Source of the DNA: a virus
Strand: one strand, 5' to 3'
Virus record (IMG/VR): IMGVR_UViG_3300047353_000757
Span: 1-20,978 of that record
DNA: 20,978 bases
Of the stretch, positions 1 to 7,598 are shown one piece after another (within the stretch, counting starts at the first letter, position 1; each line of letters begins with the position of its first letter). A program made the translations under genes and the position numbers. The notes beneath the pieces are model-generated. The model saw nothing but the letters and a program-made list of their open reading frames with translations. It did no database searches and was not told where the DNA came from.

Positions 1-81
1 TGTGACTGCATAACTACCCATTGCGGCAATGACTCCGATCATTGCTGCCCAACCGTTGATGCGTTCTGCGTTTTCGTTCAT
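1..81 (-). CDS. hli: High-light-inducible protein (Hli), partial at window edge
   Basis: This is the first 27 codons of an Hli/CAB-like protein whose 3' end lies beyond base 1. Starting from the ATG at 81, the visible protein includes AERINGWAAMIG at residues 5-16. That matches the chlorophyll-binding helix of Hli proteins (Glu, Asn-Gly, Ala-Met-Ile-Gly), with Trp after Asn-Gly as in many cyanophage Hlis. In the family these one-helix thylakoid proteins bind pigment and protect photosystems; phage copies are thought to keep host photosynthesis running during infection. The ATG overlaps the TGA of the upstream gene by four bases (ATGA), so translation is probably coupled. It is the last visible gene of the hli operon. 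Identity is fairly certain, but its length cannot be judged. Confidence 0.82.
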   Translation of the reverse strand, partial: MNENAERINGWAAMIGVIAAMGSYAVT

Positions 82-314
82 GAGTTTTCTCCAAGGGTAA
101 GATAAAATTTGGTTTGATCTACTAGTAATTTCGGTGAAGGATCGTAGATAGAACTATCACCATAAGTTTTGTGGTCTTTGTATCCAACCATACGTCCTTT
201 CGTATTTTGGATTGCTCCCATCATAGCGATGATTAGGAATATTGCAGGTGGTCCTATAATAAGAGCACCACCGATTACATAATAAGTAAGGAGTTCAGCA
301 ATAGAAGTTTCCAT
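78..314 (-). CDS. Small membrane protein in the hli operon
   Basis: A 78-residue hypothetical protein. Residues about 8-36 form one long hydrophobic segment rich in Ile, Leu, Gly and Ala (for example VIGGALIIGPPAIFL), followed by a hydrophilic tail of about 40 residues; this suggests a single-pass or hairpin membrane protein. The start is the ATG at 314. A TTG three bases earlier is in frame, but it lies inside the preceding gene's end, and the ATG overlaps that gene's TGA in a TGATG junction. It sits between two hli genes, which suggests a thylakoid-membrane role during infection. I do not recognise a named family. Confidence 0.7.
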   Translation of the reverse strand: METSIAELLTYYVIGGALIIGPPAIFLIIAMMGAIQNTKGRMVGYKDHKTYGDSSIYDPSPKLLVDQTKFYLTLGENS

Positions 315-400
315 CAATAAGTCTCAGAGAGTTGTTCTATAGAGTAACAAAGCAGTACGAAAAATGCAATGCTTGTTAGTGTGAAAGTAACTTCAGTCAT
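314..400 (-). CDS. 28-residue single-helix membrane microprotein
   Basis: A short reading frame that ordinary length cut-offs would miss. The 28-residue product starts MTEVTFTL, has a hydrophobic core of about 14 residues (LTSIAFFVLLCYSI) and ends in a polar EQLSETY tail. Both ends fit exactly between its neighbours: its ATG overlaps the upstream hli TGA (TGATG at 402-398), and its TGA overlaps the next ATG (TGATG at 316-312). Such precise packing is unlikely for non-coding sequence. Small one-helix proteins of this size are common as photosystem or cytochrome b6f subunits, but I see no residue pattern that assigns it to one. The existence of the gene is well supported; its function is unknown. 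Confidence 0.62.
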   Translation of the reverse strand: MTEVTFTLTSIAFFVLLCYSIEQLSETY

Positions 401-618
401 CAGAATCCGAACGCACCAAAGAAAAATACGCTACCACTGAAAGCATAAGAGACAACAGCAGCAACAAATCCAACCATAGCAGTCCGTCCATTTAATTTCT
501 CTGCTTTCTCTGCATAACTCTCATATCCATAACGCTCTGCGTCTGTCTCAGAGATATACATTCTGGGTTCAGTGGCGTACATATTTGTGCGTCCACCGTC
601 TTCAGTTGTTACAGTCAT
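400..618 (-). CDS. hli: High-light-inducible protein (Hli)
   Basis: A 72-residue Hli protein. Residues 40-50 (EKLNGRTAMVG) hold the conserved Glu, Asn-Gly-Arg and Ala-Met-Gly positions of the chlorophyll a/b-binding-like helix. The helix continues as FVAAVVSYAFSGS and is followed by an unusual Phe-rich end (FFFGAFGF) in place of the usual G-Q-I-I-P-G-type tail. The N-terminal 35 residues are polar and include several Tyr and Glu. It is the first gene after a consensus promoter; the ATG at 618 lies about 20 bases downstream of the predicted transcription start, with no clear Shine-Dalgarno sequence. In phages, Hli proteins are thought to protect photosystem function in the host thylakoid. Confidence 0.88.
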   Translation of the reverse strand: MTVTTEDGGRTNMYATEPRMYISETDAERYGYESYAEKAEKLNGRTAMVGFVAAVVSYAFSGSVFFFGAFGF

Positions 619-643
619 CGTGCTTTGTTATGAAACTTTACAT

Positions 644-672
644 AGTATATAGGAAACGTAAAGTTTTGTCAA
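644..672 (-). promoter_or_regulatory. Consensus sigma70-type promoter of the hli operon
   Basis: Read on the minus strand, TTGACA (672-667) is followed by a 17-base spacer and TATACT (649-644). The -35 is a perfect match, the -10 matches five of six positions, and the spacing is ideal. The predicted start is near base 637, about 20 bases before the hli ATG. This fits a host-polymerase (early-type) promoter and separates the hli operon from the glycan cassette that ends at 676. Confidence 0.8.
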
Positions 673-675
673 GTT

Positions 676-1461
676 CTAAATTCTGATTCCTGGAGGCAAC
701 CTACCGATAAATGGGTCGTAATCAAAAAACTCGGTCCAGTTCATATCGATTGCTTGATTCTTCCAGAAGTTCCACAGACCAGAATGACTGCTCTTATGAT
801 ACACATCAATATGGATATCATGAATGTCAGATCCCAACTCAATCTTGTATAAGAATAATGGGATTGCATAAGTATTGCCAGAGTTGTAAATCAAATCATC
901 AGCAACTGCTCTTGGTTTAGATCCTTGGTCTAACTTATACTTACCATCTTTACAGTGCAAACGTACCAATTTCTCTGCGTGATGTCTCGTAATCATATAA
1001 CACGCTGTTGAGAAGTCATTTACAAATCTCTTATGCAACCTAGCGTGTATTTCACCTGGATTGATGATTGCCAACTGAACAACATCATAGTCATAAGGAA
1101 CTTTAGCGTAAAAATCTTTCCAAGTAAAAGGCCAGTGAGACACTGTTGAGAGATCACAGTCATCTTCCATCACTATCATACAGGTCTCATCAGTAGTCTC
1201 TAACCAGTGTTTTATTGCTTTCAGATGCGATGTAACACAACCTACTTCACCGGAGGACATATTGTCTGGATAACGTCCTTTGAGGATATCTGAAAGATCA
1301 TCTTCCCTACCGTCATATGCAGACAATCTTTCATAGTTCTCTATACCCCAGTATTTGAACTGGTTTTCCATCCACTGCCAACGATCTGGTTTCTCATCAA
1401 GATTGATGCAATAGATTCGTGGCAATCCTTTGAGTTTGTATATTGATTTATTCTTATCCAT
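676..1461 (-). CDS. GT25 family (LPS-type) glycosyltransferase
   Basis: A 261-residue glycosyltransferase of the GT25/LPS family, which includes LgtB/LpsA-type galactosyl- and glucosyltransferases. Diagnostic motifs in order are YCINLDEKPDRW (17-28), EVGCVTSHLKAIKHW (72-86) and the acidic VMEDDCD (97-103), which probably binds metal and nucleotide-sugar. The start is the ATG at 1461, preceded by AAAGGTGAAA as a ribosome-binding site; an in-frame GTG at 1467 is less likely. The gene overlaps the end of glf by 8 bases and is the last gene of the glycan operon. The donor is unknown. UDP-Gal or UDP-Galf would fit the neighbouring glf, but that is inference. Confidence 0.85.
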   Translation of the reverse strand: MDKNKSIYKLKGLPRIYCINLDEKPDRWQWMENQFKYWGIENYERLSAYDGREDDLSDILKGRYPDNMSSGEVGCVTSHLKAIKHWLETTDETCMIVMEDDCDLSTVSHWPFTWKDFYAKVPYDYDVVQLAIINPGEIHARLHKRFVNDFSTACYMITRHHAEKLVRLHCKDGKYKLDQGSKPRAVADDLIYNSGNTYAIPLFLYKIELGSDIHDIHIDVYHKSSHSGLWNFWKNQAIDMNWTEFFDYDPFIGRLPPGIRI

Positions 1462-2545
1462 TTTCACCTTTGAATTTATTCATTGCGGATTCAATCACAA
1501 CGTGCATATCCATATACTTATACTCTGCTAATCTACCACCAAATAATACATTAGTCAATATCTTTGACTTTTCTTTATACTGATCATATAAAGATTGATT
1601 GGTACTATCATTTATTGGATAGTACGGTGTCAATCCTCTCCGATACTTCTGAGGATATTCTTTTGTAATTACTGTGTGATTAGTCTTGACCCAATCAAAA
1701 TGTTTATGCTCACAAATACGAGTATAGTCTCTTGATTGATCACAGTAATTTACAATTGCAGTTCCCTGATAGTTTTCTTCATCCAGACATTGCTCTTCAA
1801 ATCGAAGTGACCTGTAATCAAGTTCCCCAAGTTCATAATTAAAGTATTCATCAATAGGTCCTGTAAAGATAATCTTATCAGCAAGTGAATCAAAGTATTC
1901 TTTATCTTCCAAATAATCCGTATTGATACGAACTTCTATACCATCCAACATCTTTTCAAACATTTTGGTATATCCACCAATAGGAATACCCTGATATCGA
2001 TCATTGAAATAGTTATCGTTGTAAGTAAATCGAAGCGGAAGTCTACGAATAATAAACTTAGGAAGTTCAGTTGCACTACGTCCCCACTGCTTTTCAGTAT
2101 AGTGCTTAATTAGTTTTTCATACACGTCCTTGCCAACAAGAGACAGTGCTTGCTCTTCTAGGTTAGTAGGTTTGCCTTTAAATTTCTGCTGCTCAATAAT
2201 CCATTTAGCATCTTCAGGTCTTCTAGTTCCCCACATCTCATTAAATGTATTCATATTAAATGGTAGTGAATACATCTTGTCCCCAGATATTGCCTTGGGT
2301 GATAAAACAAAATTATTAAAATCAGCAAACCGATGCACAAAGTCCCATACTACTTTGTTACTAGTATGAAAGATGTGTGGTCCATATCGGTGAATATTAA
2401 TGCCACCATTATTTTCAGTATAACAGTTACCAGCAATATGTTTTCTACGATCAATTACTAAACAAGACTTACCAGCATCTGTGGCAAGTCTTGCGAAGGT
2501 GGCACCGAAGAGACCAGATCCTACAATAAGATAATCATACTTCAT
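1454..2545 (-). CDS. glf: UDP-galactopyranose mutase
   Basis: A 363-residue flavoenzyme that interconverts UDP-galactopyranose and UDP-galactofuranose; the length is that of bacterial Glf. The N-terminus has the FAD-binding dinucleotide fold (YLIVGSGLFGA, 5-15, followed by VIDRR). GGINIHRYGPHIFHTS (47-62) is the hallmark Glf segment, and downstream WGRSATELP and RFTYNDNYF also match the family. The start is the ATG at 2545; a TTG at 2557 would add four residues before the fold. It overlaps the upstream gene by 11 bases. Its presence predicts galactofuranose in the product. A likely source of UDP-Gal is the host or the epimerase at 5376-6275. Confidence 0.95.
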   Translation of the reverse strand: MKYDYLIVGSGLFGATFARLATDAGKSCLVIDRRKHIAGNCYTENNGGINIHRYGPHIFHTSNKVVWDFVHRFADFNNFVLSPKAISGDKMYSLPFNMNTFNEMWGTRRPEDAKWIIEQQKFKGKPTNLEEQALSLVGKDVYEKLIKHYTEKQWGRSATELPKFIIRRLPLRFTYNDNYFNDRYQGIPIGGYTKMFEKMLDGIEVRINTDYLEDKEYFDSLADKIIFTGPIDEYFNYELGELDYRSLRFEEQCLDEENYQGTAIVNYCDQSRDYTRICEHKHFDWVKTNHTVITKEYPQKYRRGLTPYYPINDSTNQSLYDQYKEKSKILTNVLFGGRLAEYKYMDMHVVIESAMNKFKGENG

Positions 2546-3938
2546 AGGTAAAAACAAATCCCCATAGTCTTTCCATTTGATATGCCATCTCTGGATTCTG
2601 TGGGCAGAAGTCTGTCTTGATACCAGAGTTACCCAAAAGTTTTACTGCCAGTTCATCAGGTTCTTCTGGATTATGTTCAAAGATATTAAAGATGTTTTGA
2701 TAAAACTCTTTAGACCGTTTCCTGATCTGATCTCTAGACAGACAGAACTGTGCACCAGCACCAAATCTAAATGCCATCAAATTTTTTGGTGGTTCGGCAT
2801 CAAATATTTTTTCAAAAGCATATCGTAAGTTTGGAAATACTTTATGATATGGTTCCCGCTCATAATCAAAGTCTCCCTCAACAATCCTAGTAGAAATCCA
2901 AAAGAAATCTGGAATCTTTTCGTTTGAATTTAGTAGGTAGTTCAAATATCCATATAACTTGGGACTATGTGGATCAATTGGTTCACCCTGAAGAAAGACT
3001 GTATAATCTGCAAGATTATCGTAGTTGTTGATAATGTGATGTAGATAAGTATGTGCTTCTCTACCAATATTTTTTAGACAGATAGATCCTTCAATCTCAT
3101 CATCACCTTTATTATAAACAGTCAGATAGTCAGTATACTTTTTTGCCCAGTGCAGATCTTCATTGTATCGTGCAACAACGAGTTCCATATAGGATTTATC
3201 CTTATCCTCAATTAGATCAGACAACATCTGAAACAAGACATCAGTCTTTCTTTGACTATCAACTTTAAATCCATTGTGCCAAGCACAAGCATTTCTGAAG
3301 TGTAAGAACTTGCCATCACAATGCAGTTCAAAACCATACCCACCAGTTAGTTCATCATCCTGAAGATCAATGCCCTTATAATCTTCTGGATATTCGACAC
3401 CAGTATCTTCATACTTCAAACCCGCACGAAGTAATTTGTAGGTTCCACCACCAGTATCCAACATCTGACCATCCACTGTCTGTGGGAAGAAGTCAAACTC
3501 AACATCTTCAACAGAGGACTTCTTGCAAAAGAATAAACCTGGCCAAATATAATTGATATCTTCTCTAGACTGTAGACATCCCATAACATCGTTATTAGAC
3601 ATCTCTTCAGTAGCATTGAAATCATCAATCAAGAACATATCGTGGTCCAAGAAGACAGCAATACAATCATCACCACCTTTTACAAGATTATCATATGCCC
3701 ACTTGGCAGTCTGTGCGTGGTAAAAACTAGGAGATCCACCAGGTTCAGAAAGATGAAGATGCAACTCTACATCATGCTCATCACATACTTTTTTGAAATC
3801 TTCATAATATCGTTCGTCTCTAGTGTCATAAGCAACGCTTATAACCAACTCTCCTGCTATGAATTTTTTTAATGACCTAATCTGATAATCCAAAAAATCT
3901 GGACGATTAAATACACAACAAATTGCTTTAGTTTTCAT
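2535..3938 (-). CDS. Two-domain protein: GT-A-like transferase plus DUF3431
   Basis: A 467-residue protein that appears to be a fusion. Residues 1 to about 240 resemble a GT-A glycosyltransferase: an opening ICCVFNRPDFLDYQIRSL, an acidic LDHDMFLID (97-105) like a DxD metal site, and a later GYGFELHCDGKFLHF. Residues about 251-467 match the DUF3431 pattern, with VVARYNEDLHW (254-264), NIGREAHTYLHHI (290-302), then TVFLQG and FGAGAQFCLSRDQI; that family is often found with glycosyltransferases. The start is the ATG at 3938, preceded by AGAGGATGAA and one base after the FkbM stop; a longer frame from 3977 lacks such a site. The function is probably transfer of one or two sugars. The donor is unknown. 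Confidence 0.78.
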   Translation of the reverse strand: MKTKAICCVFNRPDFLDYQIRSLKKFIAGELVISVAYDTRDERYYEDFKKVCDEHDVELHLHLSEPGGSPSFYHAQTAKWAYDNLVKGGDDCIAVFLDHDMFLIDDFNATEEMSNNDVMGCLQSREDINYIWPGLFFCKKSSVEDVEFDFFPQTVDGQMLDTGGGTYKLLRAGLKYEDTGVEYPEDYKGIDLQDDELTGGYGFELHCDGKFLHFRNACAWHNGFKVDSQRKTDVLFQMLSDLIEDKDKSYMELVVARYNEDLHWAKKYTDYLTVYNKGDDEIEGSICLKNIGREAHTYLHHIINNYDNLADYTVFLQGEPIDPHSPKLYGYLNYLLNSNEKIPDFFWISTRIVEGDFDYEREPYHKVFPNLRYAFEKIFDAEPPKNLMAFRFGAGAQFCLSRDQIRKRSKEFYQNIFNIFEHNPEEPDELAVKLLGNSGIKTDFCPQNPEMAYQMERLWGFVFTYEV

Positions 3939-3939
3939 T

Positions 3940-4551
3940 TCATCCTCTAATGTAAAGTGCGTCTCCCCAAATCTCACCTGCCCAATCTGTCTCTACTCTC
4001 TTCATCCCATATTCACCAAGGAACTCATCTAGTTCCTCAACCAAAGCATTGTTCTCATAGACTTCATCACGATTGACTTCACAATACACATAGTCTACGT
4101 GCTCAAGAGTTTTCGTGCCACCTTTCAATACTTCCAATTCAAATCCCTGAACATCCATATTAATGAAGTTGCAGTTATCACAATCATAATCATCCAGAAG
4201 ATGAACCTCTACAGTCTCGGTAGAAGGAAACTTAACGTGAGGATGATGAGTCAAGTGCACTTTTGGTTTCAACAAAGAACTACTCTGCTTCTCATTATCA
4301 CTGACATACATCGTGAACTCGCCACGTTCAGATCCCAGAGCAACCTGATACCCAGCGATATTTGCATTCAGATCCTGTACTCGTTCAGAGAGAACATCAA
4401 AGTTCTCACTAATTGGTTCAAAGATAAGAATATCTTGAACACCATTCTGAACATACTCGGAGATCTCTTCACCGTAGTGTCCACCAACGTGGATAATCCC
4501 TTTGATATCCATATTATATTTTCTTTTCAGTGCTGTGAAACTAAGAAGCAT
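3940..4551 (-). CDS. FkbM family SAM-dependent methyltransferase
   Basis: A 203-residue methyltransferase of the FkbM family, which O-methylates sugars and other hydroxyls using S-adenosylmethionine. Visible motifs are GIIHVGGHYGEE (18-29), the SAM-binding glycine loop; ILIFEP (41-46), whose acidic residue usually contacts the ribose; and FINMDVQGFELEVLKGG (129-145), the family signature with Asn131 and Asp133. The family is common in polysaccharide and O-antigen clusters. The ATG at 4551 overlaps the upstream gene by 11 bases; Met14 (4512) is an alternative start just before the fold. It probably caps or decorates a sugar of the cassette's product. Confidence 0.88.
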   Translation of the reverse strand: MLLSFTALKRKYNMDIKGIIHVGGHYGEEISEYVQNGVQDILIFEPISENFDVLSERVQDLNANIAGYQVALGSERGEFTMYVSDNEKQSSSLLKPKVHLTHHPHVKFPSTETVEVHLLDDYDCDNCNFINMDVQGFELEVLKGGTKTLEHVDYVYCEVNRDEVYENNALVEELDEFLGEYGMKRVETDWAGEIWGDALYIRG

Positions 4552-5383
4552 AATGATCTAACAAAATTTGAACTGATTTTTGTGGTGATAACTCTCTATT
4601 TACAAAGTCAGCAGGACAATAGTTACCGTGATTTGCACAGAACTTATCAAAGGTCTCTTCCATAAGTGCTGGATTAATAAACTTTTCCCCACACTCATCA
4701 GACCAATATGGAACTGATGATGAAGGAACTTCGTATTGTTCTCCCATATAGTTCCAAGTTGGATAGTCCCAAACAAACAGAGGTTTGTTCGCTGCCATCA
4801 TCTCTTGAATAGCAATACCCTGGCTCTCTGTATTATCCAGTATAGCACACGCCTTCACAGAAGACAAAGCATTTTGGAAGTCTTCTGGAGTATACGATCC
4901 ATAGTTCAATTCAATAAAAGAATATCCTTTAGAGGAAATAAGATTCTTCAATGTCTGATGTTCTTGTTCAGATCTACCACCTTTGTTATAGATCAAAAAG
5001 TCTATACTCTGATCATCAGTAATGTCTGGACAGAAAATAGCAACTGGCCAAGTCAATGTCTTTGCACTGAAATGATTTTCAAACAGAGTCTTCACCCAAT
5101 CTGATGGAACAATAATCTTTCCATAGTCCTTTAAATCTGCAAAGTCTGGTGCAAATGGCCAGATCTGTGGACCGACAAGAAGAGTCTCTTTATTCTTCAG
5201 TTTGTGATACTTTTCAATATGATAGGTATCCCAATGAAGAAAGAGACTATCCTTATATTTTTCTTGATTGAGTGCAAAAGGAGTATCAGTTTCTTCAAGT
5301 GATCGAATCAGATTTTCAATGACCTTTTTAGGTCCAGACATTCTTCCTTGAAGATGATCATCCCTATAGTATACATTAAACAT
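4541..5383 (-). CDS. GT-B fold (GT4-like) glycosyltransferase
   Basis: A 280-residue glycosyltransferase. The C-terminal half has ESQGIAIQEMMA (186-197), an E-x7-E motif (Glu186 and Glu194) typical of retaining GT4-type enzymes, where these residues bind the donor nucleotide and phosphate. The N-terminus has SGPKKVIENLIRSL, like the acceptor-domain helix of GT4 enzymes, and VPSDWVKTLF (92-101) resembles the usual S-x-W/F-x-K linker. At 280 residues it is shorter than the typical 350-400. The start is the ATG at 5383, overlapping the epimerase by 8 bases; an in-frame TTG at 5392 is less likely. The donor is not predictable. Confidence 0.78.
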   Translation of the reverse strand: MFNVYYRDDHLQGRMSGPKKVIENLIRSLEETDTPFALNQEKYKDSLFLHWDTYHIEKYHKLKNKETLLVGPQIWPFAPDFADLKDYGKIIVPSDWVKTLFENHFSAKTLTWPVAIFCPDITDDQSIDFLIYNKGGRSEQEHQTLKNLISSKGYSFIELNYGSYTPEDFQNALSSVKACAILDNTESQGIAIQEMMAANKPLFVWDYPTWNYMGEQYEVPSSSVPYWSDECGEKFINPALMEETFDKFCANHGNYCPADFVNRELSPQKSVQILLDHYAS

Positions 5384-6275
5384 TTTTAGCAATCCATTCA
5401 GAAAGTGTCACTTTAGGTTTCCAACCAAATGTTTCTCTAAGTTTGTCTGTATTTGCAAGAGTAACTTTACTCTCACCTACTCTAGGTGGAATATTAGTTT
5501 GATTATCAGAAATCATATCAGCAATTTCTCTGATTGAATAGTTTGTACTGCAACCAACATTATATACTTGACCGTATGCCTCGTCATCACAGTTACTAAT
5601 TGCTGCCATAATATTTGCATTACAAACATCACTGACGTGTGTAAAGTCTCTACGCTGCTCTCCATCACCCACAATAGTCAGAGATTCTCCAGCATTCTTT
5701 TGACGCAAAAAGATGCCTATAACAGGAGCATACTGACCTTTCAGCGGTTGCCTCTCACCATATACATTGAAGTATCTGAAGATGACTGTAGGAAGACCAA
5801 AGAGATCCGTATACATCTTACACAGTTTCTCACCAGAAACTTTAGAGACTGAATATGGGTTAAGACAATCCTCAGGTTGTGTTTCTACGTTAGGTATTTC
5901 ATTAACACGACCATACGCAGATGATGTAGAAGAGTACATAACTTTCTTCACACCTGCCTCACGAGCACACTGAAGAACTGTGCAAGTTCCTACAGAATTA
6001 ATTCGAACTGCTTGAATTGGATTCACAATAGCAGGTTGAATACGTGCCTCGGCAGCGATATGAAACACATAATCTACGCCTTCATAAAGAGGACGTGTGT
6101 TTTCATAATCACAGATATCGTACTTATAGTTCTCTGCCTTATCATTCCAATAGAATTGTTCATGAACTTCAGAGAACTCGTTATCGATGACAACTACTTC
6201 GTGTCCAAGTTCAATAAGACGGTCTACAAGATTGGATCCGATAAATCCTGCACCGCCAGTTACTAATGATTTCAT
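5376..6275 (-). CDS. NAD-dependent NDP-sugar epimerase/dehydratase (GalE-like)
   Basis: A 299-residue extended short-chain dehydrogenase/reductase acting on nucleotide sugars. It has TGGAGFIGS (6-14) for NAD binding, VFHIAAEARI (70-79), YSSTSSAYG (114-122) and the catalytic pair Tyr141/Lys145 in YSVSK. FRYFNVYGERQ (following residue 160) and RRDFTHVSDV are typical of UDP-glucose/GlcNAc 4-epimerases. This class makes UDP-Gal, UDP-GalNAc or a uronic acid relative. With glf downstream, UDP-Gal for galactofuranose is attractive but not proven. It starts at an ATGA overlap with the preceding GT25-like gene. The fold is certain; the exact substrate is open. Confidence 0.88.
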   Translation of the reverse strand: MKSLVTGGAGFIGSNLVDRLIELGHEVVVIDNEFSEVHEQFYWNDKAENYKYDICDYENTRPLYEGVDYVFHIAAEARIQPAIVNPIQAVRINSVGTCTVLQCAREAGVKKVMYSSTSSAYGRVNEIPNVETQPEDCLNPYSVSKVSGEKLCKMYTDLFGLPTVIFRYFNVYGERQPLKGQYAPVIGIFLRQKNAGESLTIVGDGEQRRDFTHVSDVCNANIMAAISNCDDEAYGQVYNVGCSTNYSIREIADMISDNQTNIPPRVGESKVTLANTDKLRETFGWKPKVTLSEWIAKNV

Positions 6276-6919
6276 ACTATTTTTTCAGGTAAGAAGTATT
6301 GTTTGTTAAAGTTAAAGCACTCTTCAGTGGGATAACTTGTAAGGGGATTGACAGTGCCATGATATCCACTTGTCTGAAAGAAAAATGGATTATCAAAGGT
6401 ATAGACATTAAACCATCTTTGAATTTCAGCAAATCCAATGTCTTGATAATCTTCAATCACATATCCTGCGTGATACGTAACCCTTTGGCACATCTTAGCA
6501 TATTCATCCGTCAAATACAATACTGCGTGTCCACCAAGCATATTGTATGTGCGATACAAATCATCTTTGACGTGCTCGTATTGGACAAAGGGACCAGAAT
6601 GTCCGTTCATTCTACCCCAAGAGGAGATGCCAAGATATACTGCATCAGCATCTTTTGGAATTTCAATCTCTGGACGAAAGTTCTTGACCATACAATCATC
6701 CTCAAAAAGGACGAAAGGTGGGTCAAGTTCAGAAAGTCCTTTGTGATGGGCAGAAGAACATCCAGCAATGGGATTGTCTGGACGTGGAACACCTTCTACT
6801 CGAATGATATGTTTGAACCCACATTGCTTGAGAATCTTTTGCATATTCTCATTTTTCTCTGTATGCTGTTTAAGGTTCATATAAACAGCAGGGATATCTC
6901 TAAGATCTAAGTTCATCAT
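6272..6919 (-). CDS. GT25-like glycosyltransferase
   Basis: A 215-residue protein with a compact GT25-like order of motifs: VYMNLKQHTEKNENM (12-26), equivalent to the family's N-L-x-x-R/K-x-x-R start; AGCSSAHHKGL (52-62), equivalent to the G-C-x-x-S-H motif; and VLFEDDCMV (70-78), the acidic donor-binding motif. It differs enough from the gene at 676-1461 to have its own specificity. Two ATGs in tandem (6919 and 6916) make the exact start uncertain by one residue. It overlaps the GT6 gene upstream by about 20 bases and couples to the epimerase by ATGA. It probably transfers a hexose in the same glycan. Confidence 0.75.
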   Translation of the reverse strand: MMNLDLRDIPAVYMNLKQHTEKNENMQKILKQCGFKHIIRVEGVPRPDNPIAGCSSAHHKGLSELDPPFVLFEDDCMVKNFRPEIEIPKDADAVYLGISSWGRMNGHSGPFVQYEHVKDDLYRTYNMLGGHAVLYLTDEYAKMCQRVTYHAGYVIEDYQDIGFAEIQRWFNVYTFDNPFFFQTSGYHGTVNPLTSYPTEECFNFNKQYFLPEKIV

Positions 6920-7598
6920 GATTTTTTTTCAAAGCAATAATTTTAGGTTCATAAGGATAATCTGAATTACCCATAAATTCTTCAGCAAAACAATAAGATG
7001 GTGTCAAACTTAATGTGGGGGGATTATCAATGAGATAACGATTCATCTGCGACTCATCGTGCCACAGAGCAATTACACCTCTTACCAAATCTTTTGTTAC
7101 GCGATTTGCAAGAACTTCCGCCATCTCAAGAAAGCATTCAGTCTTACCACCATTAAACCCACCAGCATAGTAATGTTCCCCTTCTTCTCCAGAGGGAACA
7201 TAAGCAAGACTATTAGGATTTCTATCATACGATCTATCACCTTTTGGATAGAACGATTGATATGGGTGCATTGTTGCTACAAGATCACCAAGAACTTCTT
7301 CACCTACCTTATCAACAATGCCCATATCTACATCAAAGTAGAAGCAGTAATCAAATTGAGAAATGAATTCTTTCTCTTTCATAAAGTAGTTGTACCTTTT
7401 CAAGGTAGGCATTGGCCAGTCTTCATGATCAATCTGACTAATCTTTACATTATCAGATGATTCTTCAATCTCGTGATCAGTAAAAAGCAGACATTGAATC
7501 TCGTGCCCGTTTAGAAAGTTTTCTTCAATATTATTAAGAAGTCGCTCTACAAATTGAATATATTTGTTTGTGGCGATTGTCAGAATACAAATTTTCAT
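6900..7598 (-). CDS. GT6 family glycosyltransferase (ABO/alpha-1,3-galactosyltransferase-like)
   Basis: A 232-residue GT6 enzyme, the family of vertebrate ABO blood-group transferases and alpha-1,3-galactosyltransferase. Hallmarks are YFDVDMG (87-93) with an intact D-V-D metal site, NPNSLAYVPSGEEGEHYYAGGF over 127-148, GGFNGG (146-151) as the acceptor/donor wall, and ALWHDESQMNRYL (177-189), which is almost the vertebrate W-H-D-E-S-x-x-N-x-Y motif. It is the length of a bare catalytic domain, with no membrane anchor. In the family it adds alpha-1,3-linked Gal or GalNAc, often next to a fucosylated galactose. The upstream neighbour is a fucosyltransferase, joined by an ATGA overlap, which supports a blood-group-like epitope. 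Confidence 0.9.
   Translation of the reverse strand: MKICILTIATNKYIQFVERLLNNIEENFLNGHEIQCLLFTDHEIEESSDNVKISQIDHEDWPMPTLKRYNYFMKEKEFISQFDYCFYFDVDMGIVDKVGEEVLGDLVATMHPYQSFYPKGDRSYDRNPNSLAYVPSGEEGEHYYAGGFNGGKTECFLEMAEVLANRVTKDLVRGVIALWHDESQMNRYLIDNPPTLSLTPSYCFAEEFMGNSDYPYEPKIIALKKNHDELRS

Noticed and set aside
4099-4665. A 188-codon open frame on the plus strand
   Set aside because: It is antisense to the FkbM methyltransferase and part of the GT-B gene, both well supported. No promoter, ribosome-binding site or motif supports it.
6299-6910. A 203-codon open frame on the plus strand
   Set aside because: It is entirely antisense to the GT25-like gene at 6272-6919, whose motifs and overlaps are convincing. 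The antisense product has no recognisable domain and has composition expected from the reverse of a real gene.
7059-7460. A 133-codon plus-strand open frame
   Set aside because: It lies opposite the GT6 gene with its intact family motifs; treated as a chance antisense frame.
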